Positions 48,965-59,283 of a DNA stretch of 64,000 nt are shown here, piece by piece. The position numbers were made by a program, and so were the translations under genes. The first letter of the stretch is position 1. Each line of letters begins with the position of its first letter. Source of the stretch: Yoonia vestfoldensis DSM 16212. GTDB taxonomy: Bacteria; Pseudomonadota; Alphaproteobacteria; Rhodobacterales; Rhodobacteraceae. The stretch is taken from assembly GCF_000382265.1 (NCBI RefSeq), contig NZ_KB907974.1:1-64000 (forward strand). The letters run 5' to 3'. The notes beneath the pieces are model-generated. The model was not told the origin of the DNA. It was given only the letters and a program-made list of their open reading frames with translations, and ran no database searches.

Positions 48965-51369
48965 CCGCGCATCGCCAGTCCGTCAGGGTCGAACAAGGGT
49001 GTCGTGATGCGGCGGGCAGGGCGACGCTGGCCCATGATCTCGATCTCGACCGTCATGTCGTCGGACGCCTCGTCGCGGGGGATCAGCGCATAGGCGATGG
49101 ATTTGTCCGCATGATGCGAATAGCCGCCCGAGGTGCAGAAGCCCTTGACCGCGCCCCCGATGAACACGGGTTCATAGGCCACGACATCGGCATCATCCAC
49201 ATCGACCTCGAAGGTCGCCAGCATCCGTGCGGGCGGCGTGGCGCGTTCGGCCTCGGCCAAGCTGCGCCCGATGAAATCGGCATTCTTCTTGAAGCTGATG
49301 AAACGGTCCATCCCCGTCTCGGCGGCGGTGTAATCGGGCGAAAACTCGCGCGCCCAGGAACCGAAAAAGCGATCCAGCCGCAGCGACATCATCGCGCGCA
49401 TCCCGAATGGCGCGATGCCATGCGGCGCGCCCGCCTGCCAAAGCGTCCACCACAATTGCCGCTGGTCCATCGGGTCGCAGTAGATTTCGTATCCCAGATC
49501 ACCGGTGTAGCTGACGCGCTGCACGATGCAGGCGACTTGTCCCACCGTCATGCGGCACACATCCATGAACCTGATCCCCGCCACATCGTCGCGCGTGCAG
49601 GCGGCCAGCACATCACGCGCTCTGGGTCCGGCGATTTGGAAGCCTGTGCGCTTGTCCGAGATATTCTCGACCCGCGCCTCGGGGCTTTCGTTCTGCAGGA
49701 ACCAGCGGTGGTGAATCTCCTGCGCGCCATAACTGGCGGTCAGTTGAAACTCATCTTCGGCGAGGCACGAAACGGTGAAATCGCCCCAAAGCCGCCCCTT
49801 GGGTGACAGCATCGGTGTCAGGGACATCCGCCCCGGTTGCGGGATGCGCCCGGCCATGATCCGGTCGAGCCATGCGCGCGCGCCGGTCCCCGTCACGCTG
49901 AACTTGCCGAAATTCTGCACCTCGTTGATGCCGACAGCACCCCTCACGGCGGCGACTTCACGCGCCGTCGCTGCAAAGGCGTCGGACCGGCGAAAGGTCG
50001 GGGTCTCGTAGGTCGGATCGCCTTCACGGGCGAAGTAATTTGCGACTTCCAGCCCGAACTGATGGCCCCAGACAGCGCCCAGATCGGTGAAGATGTCATA
50101 CATCGGCGTCGTGCGATGGGGCCGGGCGGCGGGCAATTCCTCGTTCGGGTAGCTCACGGAAAACCGGTTCTGGTAATTCTCGATCACCTTGGGGCGGGTA
50201 TAGCCGGGCGTGATCCAGCGGCCATAGCGCGCGATATCGAGCGCGCTGACATCGCGTTCGCATTCACCAGCCGTCATCCATTGCGCCAGCATCAGGCCCA
50301 CGCCGCCGCCTTGGCTGAACCCCGCCATCACGCCACAGGCCGACCAGTAATTCCGCAAGCCCGGCACGGGACCGACCAGCGGGTTGCCGTCGGGCGCAAA
50401 GGTGAACGGCCCGTGGATCACCGATTTGACCCCCGCACGTTCCAGCACGGGAAAGCGTTTGTAGGCAAAGGCGATGGAATCCTCGATCTTGTCGAGGTTG
50501 TCGGGCAGCAATTCATGCCCGAAATCCCACGGCGTGCCGTCGACGGCCCAAGGCTTGCAGGGCTGTTCATAGAACCCGATGCACAGCCCGCGCCCTTCCT
50601 GCCGCAGATAGCTCTCGCCGGCGGGGTCCATGACATGGGGATGTTCGCTGTCGCGCTCGTAGATCTCGGGCAGGTCGTCGGTGACGATATACTGGTGTTC
50701 CATCGGGTGCAGCGGGACGTAGGACCCCGCCATCGCCGCGACTTCGCGCGCCCAGAGACCAGCGGCATTGACCACATGTTCGGCGTGGATCGTGCCTTTG
50801 TCGGTCACCACGTCCCATGTGCCATCGGCGCGGGGGTTCGTCTCGATCACCTTGCAATGCAATTCGATCGTGGCACCGCCCATGCGCGCCGCCTTGGCAT
50901 AGGCATGGGTGGTCCCCGACGGGTCCAGATGCCCGTCGAGCGGGTCGTAAAGCCCGCCGACGATGCCGTCGAGGTTCGTGATCGGCGCGATCTTCGCGAT
51001 CTCGGCAGGGCCGACGATTTCGGTCTCCAGCCCCATGTAGCGGTGCTTGGCCCGTTCCGCGACCAGCATGTCGAACCGGTCCTGATTGTCCGCCAATGTC
51101 ACGCCGCCGACGTGATGCAGCCCGCAGGACATGCCGGTAATCGCCTCCAGTTCGCGGTAAAGGCGGATGGTATAGCCTTGCAGGGCGGCCATGTTGGTGT
51201 CGCCGTTCAGCGTGTGAAACCCGCCCGCCGCATGCCACGTGGACCCCGATGTCAGTTCAGACCGTTCCAGCAGCATCACATCCGACCAGCCCAGTTTGGT
51301 CAGATGATAAAGCACCGAACAGCCGACGACGCCGCCTCCGATGATGACGGCACGGGTGGTGGTTTTCAT
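48961..51369 (-). CDS. FAD-dependent dimethylglycine/sarcosine dehydrogenase-like protein
   Basis: The 802-residue protein has an N-terminal DAO-type FAD domain (AVIIGGGVVGCSVLYHLTKL, and the STWHAAGG motif where related enzymes bind FAD covalently through His) and a C-terminal GcvT/aminomethyltransferase domain (about 430-800, SLTPMLSPKGRLWGDFTV, SYTGDLGYEIYC). Such enzymes demethylate N-methylated glycines and pass the one-carbon unit to folate. Methylated amines are common marine osmolyte products. Coupled to the MobA-like gene by overlap. Confidence 0.88.
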   Translation of the reverse strand: MKTTTRAVIIGGGVVGCSVLYHLTKLGWSDVMLLERSELTSGSTWHAAGGFHTLNGDTNMAALQGYTIRLYRELEAITGMSCGLHHVGGVTLADNQDRFDMLVAERAKHRYMGLETEIVGPAEIAKIAPITNLDGIVGGLYDPLDGHLDPSGTTHAYAKAARMGGATIELHCKVIETNPRADGTWDVVTDKGTIHAEHVVNAAGLWAREVAAMAGSYVPLHPMEHQYIVTDDLPEIYERDSEHPHVMDPAGESYLRQEGRGLCIGFYEQPCKPWAVDGTPWDFGHELLPDNLDKIEDSIAFAYKRFPVLERAGVKSVIHGPFTFAPDGNPLVGPVPGLRNYWSACGVMAGFSQGGGVGLMLAQWMTAGECERDVSALDIARYGRWITPGYTRPKVIENYQNRFSVSYPNEELPAARPHRTTPMYDIFTDLGAVWGHQFGLEVANYFAREGDPTYETPTFRRSDAFAATAREVAAVRGAVGINEVQNFGKFSVTGTGARAWLDRIMAGRIPQPGRMSLTPMLSPKGRLWGDFTVSCLAEDEFQLTASYGAQEIHHRWFLQNESPEARVENISDKRTGFQIAGPRARDVLAACTRDDVAGIRFMDVCRMTVGQVACIVQRVSYTGDLGYEIYCDPMDQRQLWWTLWQAGAPHGIAPFGMRAMMSLRLDRFFGSWAREFSPDYTAAETGMDRFISFKKNADFIGRSLAEAERATPPARMLATFEVDVDDADVVAYEPVFIGGAVKGFCTSGGYSHHADKSIAYALIPRDEASDDMTVEIEIMGQRRPARRITTPLFDPDGLAMRG

Positions 51370-51453
51370 GGCGCGGCTCCTGCTGTTTTGCGCATTATGG
51401 CAGGGGCTGATCGGTCCGGCGTTCCATTTGCGACATGTTGTGTCGCAGGGACG

Positions 51454-52011
51454 TTATGGGATGATCCGTGTGTATTTGCTGCCTTCCAGTGTCGCGCCAA
51501 GACGCAGACCCGTCTGGCCGAACACGACCGCGATCACCGGCGACAGCGACGTCGTGGTTTCCGCGCGCAACATATCGCTTTGGTTGCTGACGGCATATTC
51601 GATGTTGGCGCTGGCGGCCCAGCCGGGCGACTGCCGGAATTCCAACAGCGCGTCAGGCGTCATGAAGAACAGCACATAGCTGAATTGCTGCGCCCCGATC
51701 TGCAACCCGGCGCTGCCCGATGTTGCCGAGTAATAATCAACTGTCGACGGCCCGACGCGCAATGCACCGCGCCCGAACGACCCGCCAAGGCCAAAACCGG
51801 CATTCGTGATCAAGGGCATCACCAACATGCCGGAAGCCCGCGACGCGAGATCACGGGTGCCGGGATATTCGTTGTACATCTGGTTCAGCGTTGCATCGAC
51901 GCGCGCGTCGATCACCGCACCGCCGCCGCTGCCGACCCCGTTGTTACACGCGGCAAGCGTGCCTGCCGCCATCAGACCAAGTGTAAAACCGCGCCTTGAA
52001 AAACTGCTCAT
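51454..52011 (-). CDS. SYLF/YSC84-type lipoprotein
   Basis: The 185-residue protein starts with a twin-arginine-like signal SSFSRRGFTLGLMAAGTLAA then Cys, so a lipoprotein exported by the Tat or Sec route. The rest is a YSC84/SYLF lipid-binding domain (GMLVMPLITNAGFGLGGSFG, SAGLQIGAQQFSYVLFFMT, RAETTTSLSPVIAVVFGQTG). These domains bind phosphoinositides in eukaryotes; the bacterial role is not settled. Monocistronic between the dehydrogenase and hemB. Confidence 0.85.
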   Translation of the reverse strand: MSSFSRRGFTLGLMAAGTLAACNNGVGSGGGAVIDARVDATLNQMYNEYPGTRDLASRASGMLVMPLITNAGFGLGGSFGRGALRVGPSTVDYYSATSGSAGLQIGAQQFSYVLFFMTPDALLEFRQSPGWAASANIEYAVSNQSDMLRAETTTSLSPVIAVVFGQTGLRLGATLEGSKYTRIIP

Positions 52012-52127
52012 ATCCGTCCGCCTCTTGTCAAACCGGGGCGTTGTCCGCCCTTCAGGGTTGCAGGATAGGCGATTGTGACGAAAGTGTCACGCGCTTGGTG
52101 CGCTTGGGTGGATTTTCGCCCACGCTC

Positions 52128-53126
52128 TCAGCGTTGAAGAACCTTCGCCGCCTCGATCGCGAAATAGGTCAGCACGCCGTCGCAGCCTGCGCGCTTGAAG
52201 CCCAGCAGGCTTTCCAGCATGACCTTTTCGCCATCGAGCCAGCCGTTCTGGATCGCCGCCTGCATCATCGCGTATTCGCCGCTGACCTGATAGGCATAGG
52301 TCGGCACGCCGAACGTATCCTTTACCCGGCGGCAGATATCAAGATAGGGCATGCCGGGCTTGACCATGACCATATCCGCGCCTTCGGCCAGATCGCGCGC
52401 GACAAGGCGCAACGCCTCGTCGGAATTGCCGGGGTCCATCTGATAGGTTTTCTTGTCGCCGGTCAGCGCCGCCGACGCCCCCACCGCATCACGGAACGGG
52501 CCATAAAAAGCCGAGGCGTATTTGGCTGCATAGCTCAGGATCGTGACACCCTGATGCCCCTCGGATTCAAGCGCGGCACGGATCGCCCCGATCCGGCCAT
52601 CCATCATGTCGGACGGGCCAAGGATATCGGCCCCCGCATCGGCCTGCGCCAGCGCCATCTTCACCAATGCATCAACTGTGCGGTCATTCACGATCTGGCC
52701 GTGCTCGACGAACCCGTCATGGCCGTTGATATTGTAGGGGTCGAGCGCGATATCCGTCATCACGGCAATATCCGGAGCGGCGTCCTTGATCGCGCGGATC
52801 GCCTGATTGGTCAGGTTGCCCGCGTCCCAGGCCATCGCGCAATCCTCGGTCCGGGCCTCCATGCCCGTATAGGGAAAAATGCAGATCGCGGGAATGCCAA
52901 GCGCCTGCGCCTCGACGGCGGCCTTGGCGATCCGGTCAACTGTGCGCCGCATCACGCCGGGCATGGACGCGACAGGGGTTTCATCGTCGCGCCCTTCCAT
53001 GACGAAAACCGGCCAGATCAGGTCGTCGACCGTCAGGGTGTTCTGCCGTGCCAGCGCCCGCAGGGCAGGGGTCCTGCGCATACGGCGCAGACGCGAAACG
53101 GGAAAAGCGGGGGTGATCGGGGTCAT
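52128..53126 (-). CDS. hemB: Delta-aminolevulinic acid dehydratase
   Basis: It condenses two aminolevulinate molecules to porphobilinogen. The 332-residue protein has both active-site lysines, in ILSYAAKYASAFYGPFRDA (about 199) and MVMVKPGMPYLD (about 256). The metal loop of the alphaproteobacterial type has Asp-rich DPYNINGHDGFV in place of the zinc cysteines, which suggests magnesium dependence. ATG 53126 begins the family; an open frame upstream to 53396 is a shadow. Confidence 0.96.
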   Translation of the reverse strand: MTPITPAFPVSRLRRMRRTPALRALARQNTLTVDDLIWPVFVMEGRDDETPVASMPGVMRRTVDRIAKAAVEAQALGIPAICIFPYTGMEARTEDCAMAWDAGNLTNQAIRAIKDAAPDIAVMTDIALDPYNINGHDGFVEHGQIVNDRTVDALVKMALAQADAGADILGPSDMMDGRIGAIRAALESEGHQGVTILSYAAKYASAFYGPFRDAVGASAALTGDKKTYQMDPGNSDEALRLVARDLAEGADMVMVKPGMPYLDICRRVKDTFGVPTYAYQVSGEYAMMQAAIQNGWLDGEKVMLESLLGFKRAGCDGVLTYFAIEAAKVLQR

Positions 53127-53246
53127 GGCACGGGCCTTTGCTGAAAAGTTGCCTTTTGGTCGCATGGATTTTGCGCCATCACAAGTCTGGGCAATCCCGA
53201 ACCGGCCCGCTATCGTCTGGCCAGACGCAGCTTGCCGGAACATCCC

Positions 53247-53771
53247 TTGAACCTGATCGACACCATCCTTTACCTGATCGACTTCAGGACGTTTTCCAAC
53301 ATCTGGTACTGGCTGGCGGTCATGGTGACATGGGCCACCGTCAGCCACTGGGTGATCGGCGTGCCGTTCGACATGATCTACCGCGCACGCAGGCACGGCG
53401 GGCAGGCGGCGCAGGACCTCGAGATGCTGACCGCCATCAATGTCCGCAGGCTGCTGACGATCACGGGCACGCCCGCGGTCGTTCTTGCGGGGCTATGTGC
53501 GTTTTTTCTTGCCGCAGCGGGGATGCTGGGGTTCGTCTATGGGCTGCAACTGGCGCAGGGGCTGTTCTGTCTGGCCTTTCCGCTGGTTTTTGTTTTTCTG
53601 CTGACGCTGCGCACCTGCCAGCGTTTCGCAGTCGATCAACCGACCGGCGCAGATCTGGTCAAGGCGCTGTTCCGCCTGCGGTTCTGGATCCAGGTGATTG
53701 CGATGATCGCCATTTTCTGCACGGCGCTGCTGGGGATGTACATCACGTTGAGCCAGCGCTTCCTGTTTTGA
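53247..53771 (+). CDS. Integral membrane protein (annotated in relatives as SufBCD-associated)
   Basis: The 174-residue protein has four predicted helices. It begins MNLIDTILYLIDFRTFSNIW and contains SHWVIGVPFDMIYRARRHGG between helices 1 and 2. I recall similar Rhodobacteraceae proteins labelled component of SufBCD complex, a transferred name without evidence here. TTG 53247 (GGAA at six bases) is preferred to TTG 53232. It diverges from hemB and precedes mfd by 38 bp. Confidence 0.65.
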   Translation: MNLIDTILYLIDFRTFSNIWYWLAVMVTWATVSHWVIGVPFDMIYRARRHGGQAAQDLEMLTAINVRRLLTITGTPAVVLAGLCAFFLAAAGMLGFVYGLQLAQGLFCLAFPLVFVFLLTLRTCQRFAVDQPTGADLVKALFRLRFWIQVIAMIAIFCTALLGMYITLSQRFLF

Positions 53772-53809
53772 GCGGTTGACATGGCCCCGGCGCAGGATAT
53801 CTCGGCGCA

Positions 53810-56800
53810 ATGTCTGATCGCACCCATATCACCGTCGCTGGCGCGCCCGAAGGCTTCGACGCAAAACTGATCCTTGCCGAACTCGCCAAGGGCCAGCCGG
53901 TGTTGCATGTCGCGCGCGACGACAAAAGGCTGGCGGCGCTGCAATCAGCCCTTGCCTTCTTTGCGCCCGCCGTGCCGGTTTTCGTCTTTCCCGCGTGGGA
54001 TTGTCTGCCCTATGACCGCGTGTCGCCAAATACCGACATTTCGGCCGCGCGGATGGCGACGCTGGCAGCGCTGGTGCACGGCATGCCGGGCCGGTTCATC
54101 CTGCTGACGACGCTATCGGCGGCGACCCAGCGCGTGCCTGCGCGCGCCACATTGCGCGAGGCGGCGTTTACCGCGACCGTTGGCAAGCGGCTGGATGAAG
54201 GTGCGCTGCGCGCCTTTCTGGTGGGAATGGGGTTCACGCAAAGCCCCAATGTGATGGAGCCGGGCGATTACGCCGTGCGCGGCGGGATCATCGACATCTT
54301 TCCACCGGGCCAGTCCGGCCCTGTGCGGCTTGATCTTTTCGGCGACGTGCTGGATGCGGCGCGCCGGTTCGATCCGGCCACGCAACGCACCGTCGAAAAA
54401 CTGACCGAGGTGGAACTGGCACCCGTGTCCGAGGTGATCCTCGACGAAGCTGCAATTACGCGGTTCCGCCAGAATTACCGCATCGAATTTGGCGCGGCAG
54501 GCACCGATGACCCGCTTTACGAGGCCGTCAGCGCAGGGCGCAAACATGCGGGCGTGGAACATTGGCTGGGGTTCTTTCAGGACGATCTGGAAACCCTGTT
54601 CGACTATCTGCCCAAGGCCACCATCACGCTCGACGACCAGATCGGCCCGCAGCGTGTGGCGCGGTGGGACAGCATCGCCGACCAATACGGCACGCGGATG
54701 CATGCGCTGACGCAAAAGGGGCGGATGGATTCGGTCTATAAACCGGCCCCGCCGCAGCTCTTGTACCTCGACGATGCTGCATGGGCGCGGGCGGTGGCCG
54801 ACCGGCGCGTGCTGCAATTCTCGCCCCACAAACAGGCGACCGGCCCCGGTGTGATCGACGCAGGCGGGCGGATGGGGCGCAGTTTCGCGCCTGAACGGCA
54901 ACAGGAAAACCTGAGCCTTTTCGGGGCCTTGGCCGCGCATATCAAGGCGCGGGCTGCGGGCGGCCCCGTCATCGTCGCCTCTTATTCCGAAGGGGCACGC
55001 GAACGGCTGGAAGGCTTTATCGAGGATGAAGGTGTGGGCGAGACGATTGCCATCACCGATTTCTCCCGCGTCGGCAAAACGGGTGTGTATCTCGCGGTCT
55101 GGCCGTTGGATCAGGGGTTTGAATCCCCCGGCCTGACGGTGATTTCCGAACAGGACGTGCTGGGCGACCGGCTGATCCGGCAGACCAAACGCAAACGCCG
55201 CGCCGAAAACTTTTTGTCCGAGGCCAACAGCCTGTCGTCGGGCGATCTGGTCGTCCATGTCGATCACGGCGTCGGGCGGTTCATGGGCATGGAGGTCGTC
55301 ACCGCCCTTGGTGCGGCGCATGAATGCCTGCTGATCGAATATGCAGAAGAAACAAAGCTTTACCTGCCGGTCGAGAATATCGAGCTTCTGTCCAAATACG
55401 GGCACGAGGCCGGATTGCTCGACAAACTCGGCGGCGGGGCGTGGCAGGCGAAAAAAGCCAAGCTCAAGGAACGCATCCGCCAGATCGCCGAACGGCTGAT
55501 CCGTGTGGCTGCCGAACGCGCCTTGCGCAAGGCGCCGGTGCTGGAACCGGAATCGGGGCTTTGGGATCAATTCCTTGCGCGCTTTCCCTATGCCGAAACC
55601 GACGACCAATTGTCCGCCATCGACGATGTGCTGACCGATCTGGCATCAGGCCAACCGATGGACAGGCTGATCTGCGGCGATGTGGGTTTCGGCAAGACCG
55701 AGGTCGCGATCCGCGCGGCCTTTGTCGCGGCGATGGCGGGTGTACAGGTGGCGATCATCGCGCCGACAACCTTGCTCGCACGGCAGCATTATCAAAGCTT
55801 TGCCGAACGGTTCCGTGGCTTTCCCGTCAATGTGCGGCCTTTGTCGCGGTTCGTGTCGACCAAGGACGCAGCACTGACCCGTGACGGCATCAACAAGGGC
55901 AGCGTTGACATCGTCGTCGGCACCCATGCGTTGCTGGCCAAGGGCGTGAATTTCAAGAACCTTGGCCTGTTGATCATCGACGAGGAACAGAAATTCGGCG
56001 TCCAGCACAAAGAACGGCTCAAGCAATTGCGCACCGATGTGCATGTGCTGACCCTGACCGCCACGCCGATCCCGCGCACGCTGCAACTGTCGCTGTCGGG
56101 CGTGCGTGACCTGTCCGTCATCGGCACGCCACCAATCGACCGTCTGGCGATCCGCACCTATGTCAGCGAATTCGACACGATCACCGTGCGCGAGGCATTG
56201 CTGCGCGAACATTATCGCGGCGGGCAGAGCTTCATCGTGGTCCCGCGCATCACCGACATGGATGAAATGGAAGCCTTCCTGCGCCATGAAGTGCCGGAAG
56301 TGACGTTCATCAGCGCCACGGGCCAGATGGCGGCGGGTGAACTCGACGACCGGATGAACGCCTTTTACGACGGCAAATACGACGTGCTGCTGGCGACGAC
56401 CATCGTGGAATCGGGCCTCGATATTCCGACAGCCAACACGATGATCGTTTGGCGCGCGGATATGTTCGGGCTGTCGCAACTCTATCAGATCCGGGGCAGG
56501 GTGGGCCGGTCCAAGACCCGCGCCTATGCTTATCTGACCACCAAACCGCGCCAGAAGCTGACCGATACCGCGCAGAAACGTCTGCGCGTACTGGGGTCGA
56601 TCGATTCGCTTGGGGCGGGGTTCACGCTGGCATCTCAGGACCTCGACATCCGTGGAGCGGGCAATTTGCTGGGCGAAGAGCAATCCGGCCAGATGCGCGA
56701 AGTGGGCTATGAGCTGTACCAGCAGATGCTGGAGGACCAGATCACCGCGATCCGGTCGGGGGCGGCCGAAGGCATCATCGACGACGGCCAATGGGCGCCG

Positions 56801-57256
56801 CAGATCAATCTGGGCGTGCCGGTGCTGATCCCCGAGGAGTACGTTCCCGATCTGGACGTGCGTCTGGGCCTTTACCGCCGCCTGTCGAACCTGACGACCA
56901 AGGTGGAGCTGGAAGGTTTCGCCGCCGAAATGATCGACCGTTTTGGTCCGCTGCCGCGCGAGGTGAACACGCTGCTGCTGGTCGTGCGGATCAAGGCGAT
57001 GTGCAAGAAGGCGGGCATCAGCCAGCTGGACGCAGGGCCAAAAGGGGCCACGATCCGGTTCCACAACGACAAATTCGCGTCCCCTGCGGGGCTGGTGGAT
57101 TTCATCAACGACCAGCGCGGGCAAGCGAAGGTCAAGGACAACAAGATCGTCGTGCTGCGGGACTGGGACAAGGAACGCGACAAGATCCAGGGTGCCTTCA
57201 ACATCGCCCGGGATCTGGCGGGGAAACTGGCAGAAGAGACGAAAAAAGCAGGGTAG
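53810..57256 (+). CDS. mfd: Transcription-repair coupling factor Mfd
   Basis: Mfd pushes stalled RNA polymerase off lesions and recruits UvrA. The 1148-residue protein has the UvrB-homology N-terminal region, the RNA polymerase-interacting domain (GDLVVHVDHGVGRFMGMEV), translocase motifs LICGDVGFGKTEVAIRAAF, LIIDEEQKFGV, TLTATPIPRTLQLS and QIRGRVGRSKTRAYAYL, then the C-terminal TRCF domain. A hairpin overlapping the stop codon terminates the message. The preceding gene may be on the same transcript. Confidence 0.97.
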   Translation: MSDRTHITVAGAPEGFDAKLILAELAKGQPVLHVARDDKRLAALQSALAFFAPAVPVFVFPAWDCLPYDRVSPNTDISAARMATLAALVHGMPGRFILLTTLSAATQRVPARATLREAAFTATVGKRLDEGALRAFLVGMGFTQSPNVMEPGDYAVRGGIIDIFPPGQSGPVRLDLFGDVLDAARRFDPATQRTVEKLTEVELAPVSEVILDEAAITRFRQNYRIEFGAAGTDDPLYEAVSAGRKHAGVEHWLGFFQDDLETLFDYLPKATITLDDQIGPQRVARWDSIADQYGTRMHALTQKGRMDSVYKPAPPQLLYLDDAAWARAVADRRVLQFSPHKQATGPGVIDAGGRMGRSFAPERQQENLSLFGALAAHIKARAAGGPVIVASYSEGARERLEGFIEDEGVGETIAITDFSRVGKTGVYLAVWPLDQGFESPGLTVISEQDVLGDRLIRQTKRKRRAENFLSEANSLSSGDLVVHVDHGVGRFMGMEVVTALGAAHECLLIEYAEETKLYLPVENIELLSKYGHEAGLLDKLGGGAWQAKKAKLKERIRQIAERLIRVAAERALRKAPVLEPESGLWDQFLARFPYAETDDQLSAIDDVLTDLASGQPMDRLICGDVGFGKTEVAIRAAFVAAMAGVQVAIIAPTTLLARQHYQSFAERFRGFPVNVRPLSRFVSTKDAALTRDGINKGSVDIVVGTHALLAKGVNFKNLGLLIIDEEQKFGVQHKERLKQLRTDVHVLTLTATPIPRTLQLSLSGVRDLSVIGTPPIDRLAIRTYVSEFDTITVREALLREHYRGGQSFIVVPRITDMDEMEAFLRHEVPEVTFISATGQMAAGELDDRMNAFYDGKYDVLLATTIVESGLDIPTANTMIVWRADMFGLSQLYQIRGRVGRSKTRAYAYLTTKPRQKLTDTAQKRLRVLGSIDSLGAGFTLASQDLDIRGAGNLLGEEQSGQMREVGYELYQQMLEDQITAIRSGAAEGIIDDGQWAPQINLGVPVLIPEEYVPDLDVRLGLYRRLSNLTTKVELEGFAAEMIDRFGPLPREVNTLLLVVRIKAMCKKAGISQLDAGPKGATIRFHNDKFASPAGLVDFINDQRGQAKVKDNKIVVLRDWDKERDKIQGAFNIARDLAGKLAEETKKAG

Positions 57257-57269
57257 AACCCTGCTTTTT
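57243..57269. terminator. Terminator overlapping the mfd stop codon
   Basis: AAAAAGCAGGGT and ACCCTGCTTTTT form a symmetric hairpin around AGA. The TAG stop of mfd lies at its centre. The A and T runs on both sides make it bidirectional, closing the convergent MFS gene as well. Confidence 0.85.
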
Positions 57270-57334
57270 GCGGTCTCCGACGGGGATCGCGTCAAATTGC
57301 GCGATGCGCGAAATGACGTGCTCGGAAGATGCTG

Positions 57335-58543
57335 TTAAGCCTCGCCCGGCCGCTTGATCTTGGTCGTCAGCCAGAGCGCGATGCTGGCCGCGACCAGCGC
57401 ACCAATCGCCATCGGCATCGGCGTGCCGTCGAACATCAATGCAATCGGGGCCGCAATGATCACGGCCCCCACAGTGGACACCGCGGCGATGATCGAGGCG
57501 GCAAGACCCGCGATATGGCCCATTTCCTCCATCGCGAGGGCATTGAGATTGCCGATGGTCAGCCCGGCCTGAAAGAAATTGCCCGTGACCCAGACCACAT
57601 AAGTGCCGAAGGCCAGCCAATAGGGGCCGTTCGCCGCTGTGATCCCGATCATCGCGAGGGTAACGCCGATCTGGATCGTCAGTACCGTCTTGATGATCGC
57701 CCGCATCCCGAGCCGCATCACCAGCCGGGCGTTCAGCAGGCTGGCGCTGGCGGCGATGATGGCGATCCCGCCGAACCAAAAGTGGAAATATTCCCCTTGC
57801 CCGAAGGTCACATCGAACACCTGCTGGGTCGAGGACAGCACGACGAACAGCATCCCGAAGGTCAGCGTCTGGATCACGATCGACAGCCGCGCGGTGCGAT
57901 GCGCGAACATCTGTCCCGTCGCATCGTAAAGCGCACGCAGGCTGAGCGGACGACGCCTTTCCGGCATCAGCGTTTCGGGCTGGCGCAGGAACAGCCAGAT
58001 CACGGTCACCGTCGAAAAGAGCATGAAGGCGGCGAAGATCGCGCGCCAGCCGAAACCTGCGATGATGAAATGCCCCATCGTTGGCGCAAGCGCGGGCACC
58101 AGCGCGAAGACGGCCATGACGAAGGACATGATCCGCGCCATGTCGCGCCCGGCATAAAGGTCGCGCACCAAAGCCATCGCCACGACACGCGGACCGGCGG
58201 CCCCCAGCCCCATCAGGACGCGGGCGATCAGCATCATTTCCAGCGATTGTGCCGACCAGGCAAGACCGCAGGCGATCACATAGACGATGGCACCGCCCAG
58301 CATCACGGGCTTGCGCCCGTAGGCATCCGACAGCGGGCCGGTGAACAGCGTGCCGACACCCATACCCAGCACGAAGCTCGTGATGATCAACTGCGCATGG
58401 TTCAGGTTCGCGGGGCTGAGGCTCGCCCCGATCTCGGGCAGGGCGGGCAGCATCGCGTCGATGGAAAAGGCGACCGTGGCGACCAGCATCGCCATCAAGG
58501 CGATGAATTCGGTCTGGCCCAGTTTCTTCGTGGGAGCGATCAT
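57335..58543 (-). CDS. MFS multidrug transporter (Bcr/CflA family)
   Basis: The 402-residue protein has twelve predicted helices and Bcr/CflA motifs: DAMLPALPEIGASLS near the start, GPLSDAYGRKPVMLGGAIVY (MFS motif A), and RVLMGLGAAGPRVVAMALVRDL (motif C-like). Drug/H+ antiporters of this group export varied compounds. Its start overlaps the stop of the DsbA-like gene upstream by four bases, so both are on one transcript. Confidence 0.9.
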   Translation of the reverse strand: MIAPTKKLGQTEFIALMAMLVATVAFSIDAMLPALPEIGASLSPANLNHAQLIITSFVLGMGVGTLFTGPLSDAYGRKPVMLGGAIVYVIACGLAWSAQSLEMMLIARVLMGLGAAGPRVVAMALVRDLYAGRDMARIMSFVMAVFALVPALAPTMGHFIIAGFGWRAIFAAFMLFSTVTVIWLFLRQPETLMPERRRPLSLRALYDATGQMFAHRTARLSIVIQTLTFGMLFVVLSSTQQVFDVTFGQGEYFHFWFGGIAIIAASASLLNARLVMRLGMRAIIKTVLTIQIGVTLAMIGITAANGPYWLAFGTYVVWVTGNFFQAGLTIGNLNALAMEEMGHIAGLAASIIAAVSTVGAVIIAAPIALMFDGTPMPMAIGALVAASIALWLTTKIKRPGEA

Positions 58544-59184
58544 ACTTCATCTCCGATCTGGGCCATGATGTCGGTGATGACCTTGACCCAGAGATCGGTC
58601 GGCTGCGCACCCGGCACCGCGTGCTGATTGGCCACGATGAAGGTCGGCACCGCCGATATCCCCATTTCGCGGCTGTGCTGGTCGCGGGCGCGGATGTCCG
58701 CGGTATCGGCGTCAGAGGCCAGCAGCCGTGTCACGAGGGCCGCATCCATTTCCGCCGTATCGGCGATATCGGCCAGCACCTCGTGGCTGCCGATGTCGCG
58801 GCCTTCGACGAAATAGGCCTTGAACAGAAGGTCGACGACAAGCGTCTGCCGCGCCTCGATCCCCGCCCAATGGATCAGGCGGTGCGCGTCGATGGTGCTG
58901 GGTGTGACCTGCATCGCCTCGAAATTGATGGTCAATCCCGCCTTTTTGGCGTTTTCGACCACGGGAGCATAGGCTTTGGCCGCCCCTGTCTTGCCGCCGA
59001 ATTTCGTTTCCAGATAGGCTTTGCGGTCCATCCCGCCTGCGGGCATGTCTGGATTCAACTGGAACGGATGCCATTCCATCGTGAACGGATGGTCGGGAAA
59101 CTGCGCCAGCGCCTTGTCCAGATTGGCCTTGCCGATATAGCACCACGGGCAGATCGGATCGGAAATGATGTCGAGTTTGACCAT
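58540..59184 (-). CDS. DsbA family oxidoreductase (FrnE type)
   Basis: The 214-residue protein begins VKLDIISDPICPWCYIGKAN with the redox pair Cys12-Pro-Trp-Cys15 and no signal peptide, so a cytoplasmic FrnE-like member. The helical insert has MEWHPFQLNPDMP, and SAVPTFIVANQHAVPGAQ is the cis-proline region. ATG 59184 is taken over 59238 because it begins the fold. Upstream of and coupled to the MFS gene. Confidence 0.92.
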   Translation of the reverse strand: MVKLDIISDPICPWCYIGKANLDKALAQFPDHPFTMEWHPFQLNPDMPAGGMDRKAYLETKFGGKTGAAKAYAPVVENAKKAGLTINFEAMQVTPSTIDAHRLIHWAGIEARQTLVVDLLFKAYFVEGRDIGSHEVLADIADTAEMDAALVTRLLASDADTADIRARDQHSREMGISAVPTFIVANQHAVPGAQPTDLWVKVITDIMAQIGDEV

Positions 59185-59283
59185 GCTGGCCCCCCGTGAT
59201 GGCTGTCGGATGAGAAGATGCCACAGGGGTATCGGCACCCTCTGTCAGTTGCAAGATCACGCGGGCCTGCTTAAAGAAATGCC

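Noticed and set aside
49837-51999. 720-codon plus-strand ORF
   Set aside because: Antisense of the dehydrogenase-like gene; His/Arg-rich with no domain.
55646-57295. 549-codon minus-strand ORF over mfd
   Set aside because: Shadow of Mfd, whose helicase motifs are complete.
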